This document shows positions 17,834 through 27,359 of a stretch of 64,000 bases of DNA, piece after piece (positions within the stretch are counted from its first letter, which is position 1; each line of letters begins with the position of its first letter). A model generated the notes under the pieces. That model did no database searches, was not told the origin of the DNA, and saw only the letters and a program-made list of their open reading frames with translations. The DNA comes from Clostridium sp. BSD9I1 (lineage in GTDB: Bacteria > Bacillota > Clostridia > Clostridiales > Clostridiaceae), in the NCBI RefSeq assembly GCF_900185645.1, contig NZ_FYAM01000023.1, positions 930,001 to 994,000 on the forward strand, written 5' to 3'. The position numbers and the translations under genes were made by a program.

Positions 17834-18469
17834 ATGAGAATGCATAAGAAAAACGGATATGTATTAGGAGCTGCCATGGTAGCTGCCGCAGCTGGTGTAG
17901 GTACTTTAATATACAAAACAGTTAATAAAAAGTCCGATGATAATGAATATGAAGGTAAAGCTGGAACTATAGAAATTGAAGAACTAGAAGATCTTCCAGG
18001 CAATGGCGAAATCTATGGAAATTTTAATAAAGTTGATAACATGAATACTTTTACCAATACTTCTACAAATACTTCTGCAGATATAAATTATGGTGAAGAT
18101 AATCAAATGAAAAACAATATAAATATAGATCAAAATGTAAGTAAAAGCTTTCAGGAAGAAACAAAAAAAGATAGAGATGACTTAACCAACTTATGGAAAA
18201 GGGATTTTGATGCAACACTTAAAGGTGCTCCTAAAAATCCTGAAAAGGAGTCTAACACTTTAGGTACAAATAATACTTTTACAAATACTGCAGCTTCAAA
18301 TCCTACTACAGTTAACTCTTCAACAACTTTAAGTTATACTGTAGGTGAAGCAATGCATGATGCATTTAATGACAGTGTTAATTTAAATAATGATAATGAT
18401 GATTATTCTTTTAATAAAAAAAATGCTGAAGCAACTAAAAATTACTATAATCAATATAAGAGAAATTAA
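17834..18469 (+). CDS. Membrane-anchored Asn/Thr-rich hypothetical protein
   Basis: 211 residues. A short basic N-terminus and one hydrophobic helix (YVLGAAMVAAAAGVGTLIYK, residues 9-28) resemble the YtxH-type membrane anchor. The rest is hydrophilic and low complexity, rich in Asn, Thr and Asp, with two similar blocks (NTFTNTSTNTSADINYG and NTFTNTAASNPTTVNSS), and ends NYYNQYKRN. The ATG follows GGGAGGAATAAC. Probably an envelope-associated disordered protein; I do not recognise a family. Confidence 0.65.
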   Translation: MRMHKKNGYVLGAAMVAAAAGVGTLIYKTVNKKSDDNEYEGKAGTIEIEELEDLPGNGEIYGNFNKVDNMNTFTNTSTNTSADINYGEDNQMKNNINIDQNVSKSFQEETKKDRDDLTNLWKRDFDATLKGAPKNPEKESNTLGTNNTFTNTAASNPTTVNSSTTLSYTVGEAMHDAFNDSVNLNNDNDDYSFNKKNAEATKNYYNQYKRN

Positions 18470-18493
18470 AGGGATGCTATTTAGCATCCCTTT
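18468..18493. terminator. Bidirectional intrinsic terminator
   Basis: AAAGGGATGCT-attt-AGCATCCCTTT, an 11-bp perfect hairpin between convergent genes (stops at 18469 and 18499). Confidence 0.88.
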
Positions 18494-18498
18494 CAATT

Positions 18499-20163
18499 TT
18501 AATTTTTTCCAAGTATTTGATTTACTGTAGGATTTTCATTTAACTTATTTAAATGATTTATATCAAGTACTGCTTCTGCAATATTTAATGAATGATCTCC
18601 TATTCTTTCAAAGTTACTTAATATATCAAGATATATGGCACTTACCCTTGCTTCACAAGTAGCACTACTAAGTCTCTTTATATCATTGTCTCTAAGTAAC
18701 TCTTGAACTTCATCTATTTTTTCTTCTACTTCATATACAGACTTTGCAAGTTGTATATTATTTTTTTCAAAACTTCCTGATGCCCTTGTAAGAGCGTCTA
18801 AGGTATATCCATATAACGACTGAAGTTCTTCCATAGCATCTTCTGAAAATACAAGTCTTTTATTTATCTTTTCCTTTGATAAATCTGATATATTCTTAGC
18901 ATGATCTCCTATACGTTCTATATCTTTTACCACATGAAACATAGAAGTAACTATATCAACTTGTTGTTTGGAAAGTTCCTCATTAGATAATTTTACTAAG
19001 AATTTAGTTATTTCTTCCTCTAATAAATCTATAAGATCTTCAGTTTCCCCAACCTTTTTTATTAAATCTTCATCACCCTTTTTCAGTGATTCTACTGACA
19101 TCTCAAGGCATTCTTTTGCCTTACCCGCCATATGTACTATTTCTCTTTGACATTGTCCTACTGCTATAACAGGAGTTTCAAGCAGTCTATCATCTATGTA
19201 CTGAACTCCAATATGTTCTTCCATTTCGTCTCCTGGAATAATTTTATTAGCAAAAGCTACTAAGTATTTTATAAACCAAATTTGTATTAAAACATTTGCT
19301 ATATTGAAAAATGTATGTGCATTTGCAATTTGCTTTGCTATATTTCCTGGAGTCAATATCATAATAAGATTAGATATTGGTTTAAGCAAAATTAAAAATA
19401 TAGTTGTACCTATAACATTAAAAGTAAAATGTATGAGTGCTGCTTTTCTAGCATTCTTATTTGTTCCTATACTTGATAAAAGTGCAGTTACACAAGTTCC
19501 TATATTATCCCCAAATAGTACTGGTAGTGCAACGGATATAGGTAATACTCCATTTTGGCCTAATGCTATAAGTATTCCTATAGTTGCAGAAGAACTTTGC
19601 ACTATTGCCGTAAGCCCTACACCAACTAATATTCCCAGAAATGGATTAAATGATAAAGTAGCTACTAGACTCTTAAATCCTTCAGATTTCGCAAGTGGTT
19701 TCATAGAACCAGACATAGATTCCATACCTATAAATAATATACCAAATCCTAGTATTATATTTCCTATTTCTTTTGTTTTTCCACCCTTAGAAAAGAGAAT
19801 TATAATCGCACCAATCCCTACAAATATTGGCGCTATTGCGGTCAAATCCAGAGCTACAAGTTGCCCTGTAATAGTTGTACCGATATTAGCACCCATTATA
19901 ACTCCTGCGGCTTGATACAAATTCATAAGGCCAGCATTAACGAAACCTACTACCATAACAGTAGTGGCACTACTACTTTGAATTACTGCCGTAACTACTG
20001 CACCTGTAAGAACAGCTTTTATAGGATTAGATGTAATCTTTTCAAAAAAGACCTTCAATCTATCTCCTGCTGCATTTTCTAGGCCATCTCCCATTACCTT
20101 CATTCCATAAAGAAATAAACCTAATCCTCCAAACAATCCAATCAACATTGATCCAATATTCAT
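18499..20163 (-). CDS. Na+/phosphate cotransporter with PhoU-like domain
   Basis: 554-residue NptA/PNaS-family protein. Two inverted membrane repeats carry the duplicated QSSS motifs: VVTAVIQSSSATTVMVVGFV near residue 55 and GLTAIVQSSSATIGILIALG near residue 190. The C-terminal 200 residues form two helical PhoU-like repeats (VVKDIERIGDHAKNISDLS and ILSNFERIGDHSLNIAEAVL). It imports phosphate with sodium, and the PhoU-like part is presumed to control flux. ATG 20163 is preferred because AAGGAG lies 7 nt upstream. Confidence 0.93.
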   Translation of the reverse strand: MNIGSMLIGLFGGLGLFLYGMKVMGDGLENAAGDRLKVFFEKITSNPIKAVLTGAVVTAVIQSSSATTVMVVGFVNAGLMNLYQAAGVIMGANIGTTITGQLVALDLTAIAPIFVGIGAIIILFSKGGKTKEIGNIILGFGILFIGMESMSGSMKPLAKSEGFKSLVATLSFNPFLGILVGVGLTAIVQSSSATIGILIALGQNGVLPISVALPVLFGDNIGTCVTALLSSIGTNKNARKAALIHFTFNVIGTTIFLILLKPISNLIMILTPGNIAKQIANAHTFFNIANVLIQIWFIKYLVAFANKIIPGDEMEEHIGVQYIDDRLLETPVIAVGQCQREIVHMAGKAKECLEMSVESLKKGDEDLIKKVGETEDLIDLLEEEITKFLVKLSNEELSKQQVDIVTSMFHVVKDIERIGDHAKNISDLSKEKINKRLVFSEDAMEELQSLYGYTLDALTRASGSFEKNNIQLAKSVYEVEEKIDEVQELLRDNDIKRLSSATCEARVSAIYLDILSNFERIGDHSLNIAEAVLDINHLNKLNENPTVNQILGKN

Positions 20164-20517
20164 TTTCATGCTCCTTCCAAATTAATTATAAATAATACAA
20201 ATCGATTACTCTAAGCATTTATACGCATGAGTTATAGATAATTTTAGTCTTACTATAAATCAATATACTTTTATTTTATCGATATGTTTCCCTTATAAAT
20301 AATATATTAAATTTGACTAAAAAAAATAATTCTTAAATTTATTTAACACAATCTTAACAAAACACCCCCTCTAAATTACTTAAATGTATTTATTTTGAAG
20401 TATGAGTCCATAGTTTGTTAATTCAAAACGAATTTTGTAAAGTCTAATCATTTAATCATTAAAAAAACAAACCATAATATAATTAAATTATATTATGGTT
20501 TTAAAATTGCTTTAAAT
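20164..20517. other. AT-rich spacer, promoter region of phosphate transporter
   Basis: About 350 bp without a gene. It holds the terminator of the downstream minus-strand gene (20469-20502) and AT-rich sequence in which a promoter for the transporter must lie. I see no convincing PhoP-type direct repeats. Confidence 0.5.
20469..20502. terminator. Intrinsic terminator after LiaF-like gene
   Basis: AAACCATAATATAATT/AATTATATTATGGTTT, a long AT-rich perfect hairpin ending in a T-run on the minus strand, 16 nt beyond the stop of the LiaF-like gene. Confidence 0.75.
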
Positions 20518-21207
20518 TTATTTGTAGTTTTTAATATCTATTCCTCCAAAAGCTGCAACACATCTTACTTTTAAAACCAGCCTATCATTTAACGAATTTT
20601 CTTCATATTCTTTAGTTTTGTTGCTCCAACCTCCAAATATAGGAATCCCTGTAACAATTACCTTCCAACCTTCTGGCACTAATATATCTATTCCTCCAAA
20701 GGCTACCGTTAAGTCAAGCACTGCTCCTTCTCTTGCTAATTCACTTTTTCTCAAATCTATATCTGCTCCTCCGAAAATTGCAGTTACTTTTCCTCCCTTA
20801 AAGTTTTTAGATATGTTTTTATTTTCTATTCCTGAAAATAACGTAAAGTAATCTATATATTCATCTGAAACTTCCTTTATTCCCTTACCTAGAAATTTCT
20901 TATCTGAACGAGAAAAAATTATTTTTATTCCTATTGTTATAAATACTATAGGCCATAATAAGGATCCTAAACTTTGCGTTATAATGCCTAGTTCCCTTAA
21001 CTGAAAAAAAGCTCCTATTCCTATTATTATAAGTCCACTTGTATTAGAAATTGATTTATTTGTAATTTGTATCAATCCAATAAAAATTATTATTAATGGC
21101 CACCAAATAGAAATTATATCCCCAAAATCCCATATTCCAAGTTGATTAAACAAAGTTCCAATTCCTATAAATATAAATATTAATCCTAAGACAGATTTTT
21201 GTTTCAT
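20518..21207 (-). CDS. LiaF/DUF5668-type membrane protein
   Basis: 229-residue envelope protein. The N-terminal half has four short hydrophobic helices in two similar pairs (GLIFIFIGIGTLFNQLGIW, IWWPLIIIFIGLIQI). The C-terminal half is the LiaF/cell-wall-active-antibiotic-response beta-helix with repeated glycine motifs (VTAIFGGADIDLR, LTVAFGGIDILVPEGWKV, CVAAFGGIDIKNYK). LiaF proteins restrain envelope-stress two-component systems, but no histidine kinase is adjacent. ATG 21207 follows GTGAGG; the upstream GTG overlaps that site. Confidence 0.8.
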   Translation of the reverse strand: MKQKSVLGLIFIFIGIGTLFNQLGIWDFGDIISIWWPLIIIFIGLIQITNKSISNTSGLIIIGIGAFFQLRELGIITQSLGSLLWPIVFITIGIKIIFSRSDKKFLGKGIKEVSDEYIDYFTLFSGIENKNISKNFKGGKVTAIFGGADIDLRKSELAREGAVLDLTVAFGGIDILVPEGWKVIVTGIPIFGGWSNKTKEYEENSLNDRLVLKVRCVAAFGGIDIKNYK

Positions 21208-21394
21208 TTTTTCTATCCTCACTTAATTTATTATTTTGTAAATTAATTATATACTATTGTAAACTTATTTGTTACTAATAGAAGTCATTTTTATTATATT
21301 TCTATAAACCTTCCATAATGTTATTATAATTTTTATTTTAAATTAGGACAAAATAAAGGTGTACTAAAAACAAACCTTGAATGGAGGGTATTAA

Positions 21395-21757
21395 ATGGAT
21401 AATAAAAACTGTAGAGATATAGAAACTGAAAATAGAATAGAGGAATTAATAAATGTAGTAGAAAATCATACACGTACACAAAGACATTTAGAACAGCACT
21501 CAGATATTGCTTCACCTAATCAATTATCTAACGCTAAACATATTCAACAAGTTAGAGAAGATAATATAGATAGCTTAAAAGATAAAATAGTTTATGATGA
21601 TGGTGGTCCGACAAAGGAGAAAGAAAACATCCGTAAAAATATAGAATTTGCTAATGGATATATTAAGAACAATAAGGATCATATGGGCGAAAAACAATTA
21701 GAAAACATGTTAGAAAAACAAGAAAATCGTCACCAAAAATTAAATGAACTTCAATAA
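21395..21757 (+). CDS. Small hydrophilic coiled-coil protein, unknown
   Basis: 120 residues, strongly charged, no membrane segment and almost wholly predicted helix (ETENRIEELINVVENHTRTQ, then KENIRKNIEFANGYIKN and EKQLENMLEKQENRHQKLNEL). The ATG follows AATGGAGGG, a strong ribosome site. The composition resembles small clostridial spore or stress proteins, but I recognise no family. It is monocistronic, followed by a long hairpin. Confidence 0.7.
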   Translation: MDNKNCRDIETENRIEELINVVENHTRTQRHLEQHSDIASPNQLSNAKHIQQVREDNIDSLKDKIVYDDGGPTKEKENIRKNIEFANGYIKNNKDHMGEKQLENMLEKQENRHQKLNELQ

Positions 21758-21793
21758 AAAATATATAACATTTTTTAAGCATTAAAGAAAAGG

Positions 21794-21855
21794 CACTAGA
21801 AACTAGGAAATTGGGGATTTTATATAACAAACCCCAAACTTCCTAGTTTCTAGTA
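21794..21855. repeat. Long perfect hairpin repeat
   Basis: ACTAGAAACTAGGAA and TTCCTAGTTTCTAGT are exact complements, extended inward by TTGGGG/CCCCAA, around an AT loop. It can act as a bidirectional terminator between the convergent hydrophilic-protein and copZ genes. It is longer than an ordinary terminator and each arm contains an internal CTAG-AAA-CTAG near-palindrome, suggesting a small mobile repeat. Confidence 0.65.
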
Positions 21856-21891
21856 CTTTAGTTTATTTGTGTTTAATATTATTTAATGTTT

Positions 21892-22098
21892 TTATTCTAT
21901 AGTTATTACTTCGTACCCTGCTTCTGCAACTACTCTTTTTATTTCATCATTACTTACTTCATCATCAAATCTTCCTACAAGTGTTTTACTTTCAAGATTA
22001 CCTTCTAAATTTTCCCCACCTAATTCAAGCAGTGCATTTTTAACATGACTAAGGCAATGCGCACAAGTCATTCCTTCAACTATAATTTTCTTTCTCAT
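21892..22098 (-). CDS. copZ: Copper chaperone CopZ (HMA domain)
   Basis: 68-residue single heavy-metal-associated domain with the metal motif GMTCAHC at residues 9-15 and beta-alpha-beta pattern. It carries Cu(I) in the cytoplasm to CopA. It starts 39 nt after copA, preceded by GGGAGAAATAAAA, and is the last gene of the csoR-LDCC-copA-copZ operon. Confidence 0.92.
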   Translation of the reverse strand: MRKKIIVEGMTCAHCLSHVKNALLELGGENLEGNLESKTLVGRFDDEVSNDEIKRVVAEAGYEVITIE

Positions 22099-22136
22099 TT
22101 TTATTTCTCCCTTCTCTTTTTAAGCTTTTTATTATA

Positions 22137-24566
22137 TTATAACTTTAAGGTTTTTAGCCTTAATGCGTTTAGCAACACGGAAACAGAACTTAAACTCATT
22201 GCAGCTCCTGCAATCATAGGATTTAATAGCGGACCTCCAAATACATGAAGTATCCCCATTGCTACCGGTATCCCTATAGTATTATACCCAAATGCCCAAA
22301 ATAAATTTTGCTTTATGTTTATTATTGTCCTCTTACTTAAAAGGATAGCTCTTGGCACATCCATTAAATCACTTCTCATAAGAACTATATCAGCAGATTC
22401 TATGGCCACATCCGTACCTGAACCTATAGCGATACCTATATCTGCTTGTGCTAAAGCAGGTGCATCATTTATTCCATCTCCTACCATAGCCACTTTCTTG
22501 CCTTCCTTTTGAAGCTTTTTCACTTCATTAGCTTTATCTTGAGGTAATACTTCAGATAACACTCTATCTATTCCTACTTGTTTAGCAATAGCTTCCGCAG
22601 TTCTTCTATTATCTCCCGTAATCATTGCTACTTCTATTCCAAGCTTATGCATTTCTTCAACTGCCATTTTACTTGTTTCCTTTAATTTATCCGCCACTGC
22701 AATTATACCTATTATTCTCTCAGACAAAGCTACATACATAGGGGTTTTCCCATCTTCTGCAAGCTTTTCAGATATCTTTTCTATTTCCTTTGTTAAAAGA
22801 TTTCTTTCATCCATTAACTTCTTATTACCTAGAAAAATATCTTTCCCATCTATTTTAACTTCTATTCCTTTTCCTGGGACTGCTTTAAATTCTTTAGTTT
22901 CTTTAAATTCTAGATTTTTTTCTTCTGCATTTTTTACTATAGATTCTCCTAGTGGATGCTCTGAATTTTTTTCTCCACTTGCCGCAAGTGTTAATAATTC
23001 TTCTTCATTAAAATCAAAAGTAATTATATCTGTCACTTCAGGTTTACCCTGAGTTATAGTTCCTGTCTTATCTAAAACCACTGTCTTTATATGATGAGCA
23101 CTTTCCAAGGCTTCCCCACTCTTTATAAGAATTCCATACTCTGCTCCCTTTCCTGTTCCTACCATTATAGCTGTAGGAGTTGCTAATCCAAGGGCACAAG
23201 GACATGCTATTACTAGTACTGATATAAATATAGTTAAGGCAAATGTATTAGTTTCGCCATATAATTTCCATCCTATAGACGAAAGTATTGCAAGCACTAT
23301 TACTATAGGCACAAAATATCCAGATATAATATCTGCAAGCCTTGCAATAGGTGCCTTGCTTCCTTGAGCTTCTTCAACTAATTTTATAATTTGAGATAGC
23401 ACTGTATCCTTTCCTACTTTAGTTGCTTCATATTTTACAGATCCATTTTTATTTATACTTCCACCTATTACTCTATCTCCCTTTGTTTTTTCCACTGGAA
23501 TACTTTCTCCAGTAAGCATTGATTCATCTATCGAAGTAATGCCTTCTACAATTACACCGTCTACAGGAATCTTTTCCCCTGGTTTTACTACAACTATATT
23601 TCCTACTTCTACTTCGTCTATAGATATTTCAGACTCTACTCCATTATTTATAACTCTAGCTGTTTTAGGTGCAAGTCCCATGAGTTTTTTAATTGCTTCT
23701 GATGTCCTCCCCTTACTTCTTGCCTCTAAATATTTACCCAAAGTTATTAAAGTAAGGATAACTGCAGCTGATTCAAAATAAAGGTTGTGTGCTGCATGGT
23801 GATTTCCTATAAATATTTTATACATAGAATATAAGCTGTATACAAAGGCGGCCAAAGTACCTATTGCTATTAGGGAGTCCATATTAGGCTCTCTTCTTAT
23901 TAATGTTTTAAATCCTACTCTGTAAAACTTTGCCCCTAAAACTATAACAGGTATAGTTAAAGCAAGCTGAACTACTGAAAACACTTTAGGATTGATATCG
24001 GGGCTTATGAAGTCTGGCACAGGAATTCCTATCATAGGTCCCATAGCTATATATAGAAGAGGAATTGTAAGTATGGCAGATAGTATGAACCTCTTCCACA
24101 AATCATCCATTTCTTTTTCCTTTTTTTCTTGATGAACATCCTTAGTTTCTTCTTCTATCAATTTATATCCTGATTTTTCTATAGCTTTTTTAATCTCACC
24201 TATACTAGCAATTTCAGGATCATAGGTAACTGTTAATTTCTCCAAGGCTAAATTTACATTTGCCTCACTTACACCATCTACCTTTTTAGCAGCTCTTTCT
24301 ACTGCTTTAGAACAAGACGCACACGTCATTCCTTCTACGGAAAACATTTTAGTTTGAGTTTCTGTAAAAGCCTTATATCCTGCTTTTTCAATAAAGTTTT
24401 TAACTTCTTCCAAATTCATCTTTTCATCTTCAAAATCTATCATAAGTTTTTCTGTTGCAAAATTCACATTAGCTTCTTTTATCCCATCGACTTTTTTCGC
24501 AGCTCTTTCTACCGCCTTAGCGCAAGCCGAACAAGTCATTCCTTCTATTTTAAGAATTTTTCTCAT
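22137..24566 (-). CDS. copA: Cu(I)-exporting P1B-type ATPase CopA
   Basis: 809-residue copper efflux ATPase. Two N-terminal HMA domains carry GMTCSAC (near residue 9) and GMTCASC (near residue 80). Eight membrane helices include the transport motif [13 protein letters not shown]. The phosphorylation loop is [13 protein letters not shown]; the nucleotide domain has SEHPLG and [11 protein letters not shown]; the hinge is [22 protein letters not shown] and [15 protein letters not shown] in the last helices are the Cu(I) signatures. ATG 24566 follows GAGAGGTGGG. It sits in a CsoR-controlled operon. Confidence 0.96.
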   Translation of the reverse strand: MRKILKIEGMTCSACAKAVERAAKKVDGIKEANVNFATEKLMIDFEDEKMNLEEVKNFIEKAGYKAFTETQTKMFSVEGMTCASCSKAVERAAKKVDGVSEANVNLALEKLTVTYDPEIASIGEIKKAIEKSGYKLIEEETKDVHQEKKEKEMDDLWKRFILSAILTIPLLYIAMGPMIGIPVPDFISPDINPKVFSVVQLALTIPVIVLGAKFYRVGFKTLIRREPNMDSLIAIGTLAAFVYSLYSMYKIFIGNHHAAHNLYFESAAVILTLITLGKYLEARSKGRTSEAIKKLMGLAPKTARVINNGVESEISIDEVEVGNIVVVKPGEKIPVDGVIVEGITSIDESMLTGESIPVEKTKGDRVIGGSINKNGSVKYEATKVGKDTVLSQIIKLVEEAQGSKAPIARLADIISGYFVPIVIVLAILSSIGWKLYGETNTFALTIFISVLVIACPCALGLATPTAIMVGTGKGAEYGILIKSGEALESAHHIKTVVLDKTGTITQGKPEVTDIITFDFNEEELLTLAASGEKNSEHPLGESIVKNAEEKNLEFKETKEFKAVPGKGIEVKIDGKDIFLGNKKLMDERNLLTKEIEKISEKLAEDGKTPMYVALSERIIGIIAVADKLKETSKMAVEEMHKLGIEVAMITGDNRRTAEAIAKQVGIDRVLSEVLPQDKANEVKKLQKEGKKVAMVGDGINDAPALAQADIGIAIGSGTDVAIESADIVLMRSDLMDVPRAILLSKRTIINIKQNLFWAFGYNTIGIPVAMGILHVFGGPLLNPMIAGAAMSLSSVSVLLNALRLKTLKL

Positions 24567-24586
24567 TTTTCCCACCTCTCTTATAG

Positions 24587-24724
24587 TTATTTATTTTTAG
24601 AACTATCTTTCTTATTTTTATCATTGTTACTATTTAACCCACAGCAATCTAATTTATTGCTTCCAAAGGTCTTGTCATTTTCTTCTGCAATTTTTCTTAT
24701 AAATTTCTTTAAAAATGCCTTCAT
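24587..24724 (-). CDS. Small LDCC-motif putative metal-binding protein
   Basis: 45-residue open frame between csoR and copA, preceded by AAAGGAGAAACAATT. It has a basic amphipathic N-terminus ([18 protein letters not shown]), then [11 protein letters not shown] with a Cys pair, and a Lys/Asn tail. Small proteins with an LDCC motif recur beside clostridial copper genes; the Cys pair suggests Cu(I) binding. It is too short for most ORF filters. Reading frame, ribosome site and operon position all support it being real. Confidence 0.8.
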   Translation of the reverse strand: MKAFLKKFIRKIAEENDKTFGSNKLDCCGLNSNNDKNKKDSSKNK

Positions 24725-24744
24725 AATTGTTTCTCCTTTAATCA

Positions 24745-25011
24745 TCACTTTTGAATAAGCTTTTCTAAAACTCCTATAATCTCATCTACCTTTTCATCTC
24801 CATTATCATTCATAAAGGCATGCTTTACACAATGATTTAAATGTTGTTTTAGTATAAGCATATTTGCTCTTTTCAGTAAAGCTTGAGATGCTATTATTTG
24901 GTTAGATATATCTATGCAGTATCTGCCATCCTCTAACATTTTTATTATTCCCTCTATTTGTCCCTTACAAGTTTTTAAAGCTTGCATTGCTTTCTTTTGT
25001 TCTTCATTCAA
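24745..25011 (-). CDS. csoR: Copper-sensing repressor CsoR
   Basis: 88-residue CsoR/RcnR-family repressor that leaves DNA when it binds Cu(I). The ligand set is Cys32 (GRYCIDIS), His57 and Cys61 (KQHLNHCVKHAF), with the exact 25/4 spacing of known CsoR. I choose the TTG at 25011 (NEEQKKAMQALKTCKGQ) because GGGAGG lies 8 nt upstream. A longer frame from ATG 25044 would start inside the operator palindrome. First gene of the copper operon and presumably autoregulated. Confidence 0.93.
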   Translation of the reverse strand: MNEEQKKAMQALKTCKGQIEGIIKMLEDGRYCIDISNQIIASQALLKRANMLILKQHLNHCVKHAFMNDNGDEKVDEIIGVLEKLIQK

Positions 25012-25026
25012 CTTCCATACCTCCCT

Positions 25027-25039
25027 CCCCCGGTGGGGG
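25027..25039. promoter_or_regulatory. CsoR-type operator
   Basis: CCCCC-GGT-GGGGG, a G-tract inverted repeat of the kind bound by CsoR repressors, immediately upstream of the csoR ribosome site. In this AT-rich genome a run this GC-rich is striking. Copper release of CsoR here would induce csoR, the LDCC gene, copA and copZ. Confidence 0.75.
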
Positions 25040-25140
25040 TGCATTTTATTTTATTATATACTCATTAAGTGTATTTTTCAAGTATAAATTTTATCTTTTT
25101 TTAATCTTGCTATTATTTACTAATCTTAAGACTTTTATTA

Positions 25141-25185
25141 AAATAAGGAGCAGATAAACTTAAGAGTTTATCTGCTCCTTATTTT
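25141..25185. terminator. Terminator hairpin overlapping the acetyltransferase stop
   Basis: AATAAGGAGCAGATAAACT and AGTTTATCTGCTCCTTATT are perfect 19-nt complements around TAAG. The right arm (minus-strand 5' arm) encodes the last residues (IRSR) and stop of the downstream-read GNAT gene, so coding and terminator overlap. Confidence 0.8.
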
Positions 25186-25725
25186 GCCCCATTCACTATC
25201 TAATATCCCATATACATACATATCATGCCATGTTCCATCTCTTCTGACTGCTTCCCTTAATATCCCTTCTTTTTTAAATCCCAGTTTTTCATATAACCCT
25301 ATAGCTTCTTCATTATAACTTATTGTTTCCAGCTGAAGCCTATGTAAATTTAATTCTCTAAATGCAAAATCTATTACGAGAGATAGTCCTTCGGTACCAT
25401 ATCCCCTACCGCGATAATTATTATTTCCTATTCCAAGCCCTAGCCATCCAAATCTATTGTTCCAATTTATTCTATCTATCTCTATATATCCTATAAATTC
25501 ATTCTCTTCTTTAGTGCGAAGTGCAAAAAAATAGTTATTTGAATTATTCACTTCTCCTAAAAGCCATTCTTTTATTCTTCCTCTATACATTGGTGCAGCG
25601 GCATTAAAGTCGAATTTTCTTAAAAACTCGGTATCCTCATACCATTCCATCATTATGTCTATATCTTGTTCTTTTAATGATGTTATTTTTAACTTTTCAC
25701 TTTTTAACAAATTATTTTTTAGCAT
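25168..25725 (-). CDS. RimJ/RimL-type GNAT acetyltransferase
   Basis: 185-residue acetyltransferase: LKITSLKEQDIDIMMEWYEDTEFL at the N-terminus, FIGYIEIDRINWNNRFGWLGLGIG in the core, NNYRGRGYGTEGLSLVIDFAFRELNLHRLQLET as the acetyl-CoA motif, and AIGLYEKLGFKKEGILREAVRRDG near the C-terminus. The family acetylates ribosomal protein N-termini or small amines; the substrate cannot be predicted. The gene stands alone. Confidence 0.88.
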   Translation of the reverse strand: MLKNNLLKSEKLKITSLKEQDIDIMMEWYEDTEFLRKFDFNAAAPMYRGRIKEWLLGEVNNSNNYFFALRTKEENEFIGYIEIDRINWNNRFGWLGLGIGNNNYRGRGYGTEGLSLVIDFAFRELNLHRLQLETISYNEEAIGLYEKLGFKKEGILREAVRRDGTWHDMYVYGILDSEWGKIRSR

Positions 25726-26076
25726 TCATTATCCCTCCTATAAAACTTTCCTACTATGTTATATAATTATAAATCATATAAATAGTTGCATCAATTATTC
25801 TTATTTATAAATAAATTTACACATATAATTTTCAAAATGACCAAACTTAGTCAATTTCATAAATATTAACATTTCGTTAAATTAATTAAATTTTCTGCGT
25901 TTTTGTGAAAATATTGTGTCTAGTTCTCAATTATGATAAACTTAAATTGTTGAATTTTTAACATATCTATTATGCAATTTATTCACTTATTGTAAAATTA
26001 TCAAATATACAAATTCTGTACAAAATTAACGATTATACAAATTTCATATAAATTTGTCGAACAAGGAGGAAATAGT
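25726..26076. other. AT-rich spacer without visible gene
   Basis: About 350 bp between divergent genes. It contains short A/T runs and the AAGGAGG ribosome site of the antiporter at the right end. I see no convincing hairpin, repeat or RNA motif. Confidence 0.5.
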
Positions 26077-27285
26077 ATGTCAATAGAATTTTTAATGGAT
26101 ATAGTAGTTATACTACTAAGCACTAAATTATTTGGACTATTAGCTAAACGATTTCAAATGCCTCAAGTAGTTGGTGCACTTTTAGCTGGACTTATAATAG
26201 GTCCTGCATTTTTAGGATTAGTTCATTCTAGCGACTTTTTATCAAAGCTTTCGAAATTAGGTGTACTTCTTTTAATGTTTACTGCCGGACTTGAAACCGA
26301 TTTAGAAGAACTTAAAAAGAGTGGTAAGGCTTCATTTATTATTGCACTTGCTGGAGTAATCGTACCTTTGTTAGGTGGACTTGCCGTAGCTGGTTTCTTT
26401 AATAATGACGGAAAGCCTTTTAGTGGAGATCTACAAACTCTTTTGCAAAATATATTTATAGGTATAGTATTAACTGCTACATCTGTTAGTATTACGGTAG
26501 AAACCCTCCAAGAGATGGGAAAATTAAAAACTCCATCCGGTACAGCAATTCTTGGAGCAGCTATAATAGACGACATTTTAGGTATTGTACTTTTAACTGT
26601 TGTTACAAGTGTTTCTAACCCATCTGTAGATATCAAGGTAGTTTTGTTTAAAATTGTAGCTTTCTTTGCTGTTTCTGCGGTATTTGGAATATTGTTTTAT
26701 CATGGATTCAACAAATTATCTTCCGTAACAGTAGATAAGAAAAAACTTCCAATATACGCTTTAATCTTTTGCTTCGTAATGGCTTTTGATGCAGAACACT
26801 TCTTTGGAGTAGCGGATATTACAGGTGCATACATTGCAGGTTTAGCTTTATCTAAAACAAGCGAAGCACATAATATAATGGAAACTGTAGAAACTGTTTC
26901 AACTACATTATTATCTCCTATATTCTTTGCTAATATTGGTATAGCTACTGTTATACATGGCATGAATATGAAAATGATAATATTTACCTTCTTATTATTA
27001 ATAGTTGCTATATTAAGTAAATTAGTTGGATGTAAATTTGGAGCACAAGCTTGCGGATATTCTAAACAAGATGCTCTTCAAATTGGTACTGGAATGATAT
27101 CTCGTGGAGAAGTTGCCTTAATAGTTGCAAACATCGGCGTATCTATGAAGCTTATGAAGGAAGAATATTTTGCTCCACTTATATTAGTAGTTATAGTTAC
27201 AACAATTATAACTCCAATACTTTTAAAAGTTGTTTATGGCTATGAATCAGAAACCGAATCAGTTCCTGGCTTAGAACGCGTATAA
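26077..27285 (+). CDS. CPA2-family cation/proton antiporter
   Basis: 402-residue membrane protein of the monovalent cation:proton antiporter-2 family (KefB/NapA type), with about 12-13 hydrophobic helices. Signature stretches are RFQMPQVVGALLAGLIIGPAFLGL, LLMFTAGLETDLEELKKSG (residues 66-84), ATSVSITVETLQEMGKLKTPSGTAILGAAIIDDILGIVL with the paired Asp of the ion site, and GMISRGEVALIVANIG. It lacks a cytoplasmic TrkA-N domain. Probably Na+ or K+/H+ exchange for pH and salt balance. The ATG follows AAGGAGGAAATAGT. Confidence 0.9.
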   Translation: MSIEFLMDIVVILLSTKLFGLLAKRFQMPQVVGALLAGLIIGPAFLGLVHSSDFLSKLSKLGVLLLMFTAGLETDLEELKKSGKASFIIALAGVIVPLLGGLAVAGFFNNDGKPFSGDLQTLLQNIFIGIVLTATSVSITVETLQEMGKLKTPSGTAILGAAIIDDILGIVLLTVVTSVSNPSVDIKVVLFKIVAFFAVSAVFGILFYHGFNKLSSVTVDKKKLPIYALIFCFVMAFDAEHFFGVADITGAYIAGLALSKTSEAHNIMETVETVSTTLLSPIFFANIGIATVIHGMNMKMIIFTFLLLIVAILSKLVGCKFGAQACGYSKQDALQIGTGMISRGEVALIVANIGVSMKLMKEEYFAPLILVVIVTTIITPILLKVVYGYESETESVPGLERV

Positions 27286-27304
27286 GACATATTTTAAATA
27301 GAAG

Positions 27305-27333
27305 AACTCCTGGTAATTTAGCCAGGAGTTTTT
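27305..27333. terminator. Bidirectional intrinsic terminator
   Basis: AACTCCTGG/CCAGGAGTT hairpin followed by a T-run, between the antiporter and the convergent hpdA gene. Confidence 0.85.
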
Positions 27334-27359
27334 ATTATATTAGTAACTGTTTACTGATA

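Noticed and set aside
19304-19915. 203-residue plus-strand open frame inside the phosphate cotransporter gene
   Set aside because: Antisense shadow of the cotransporter with composition typical of a complementary membrane-protein frame.
25012-25044. CsoR start at ATG 25044
   Set aside because: That codon lies at the edge of the G-tract operator, has no ribosome site, and adds residues not seen at CsoR N-termini.
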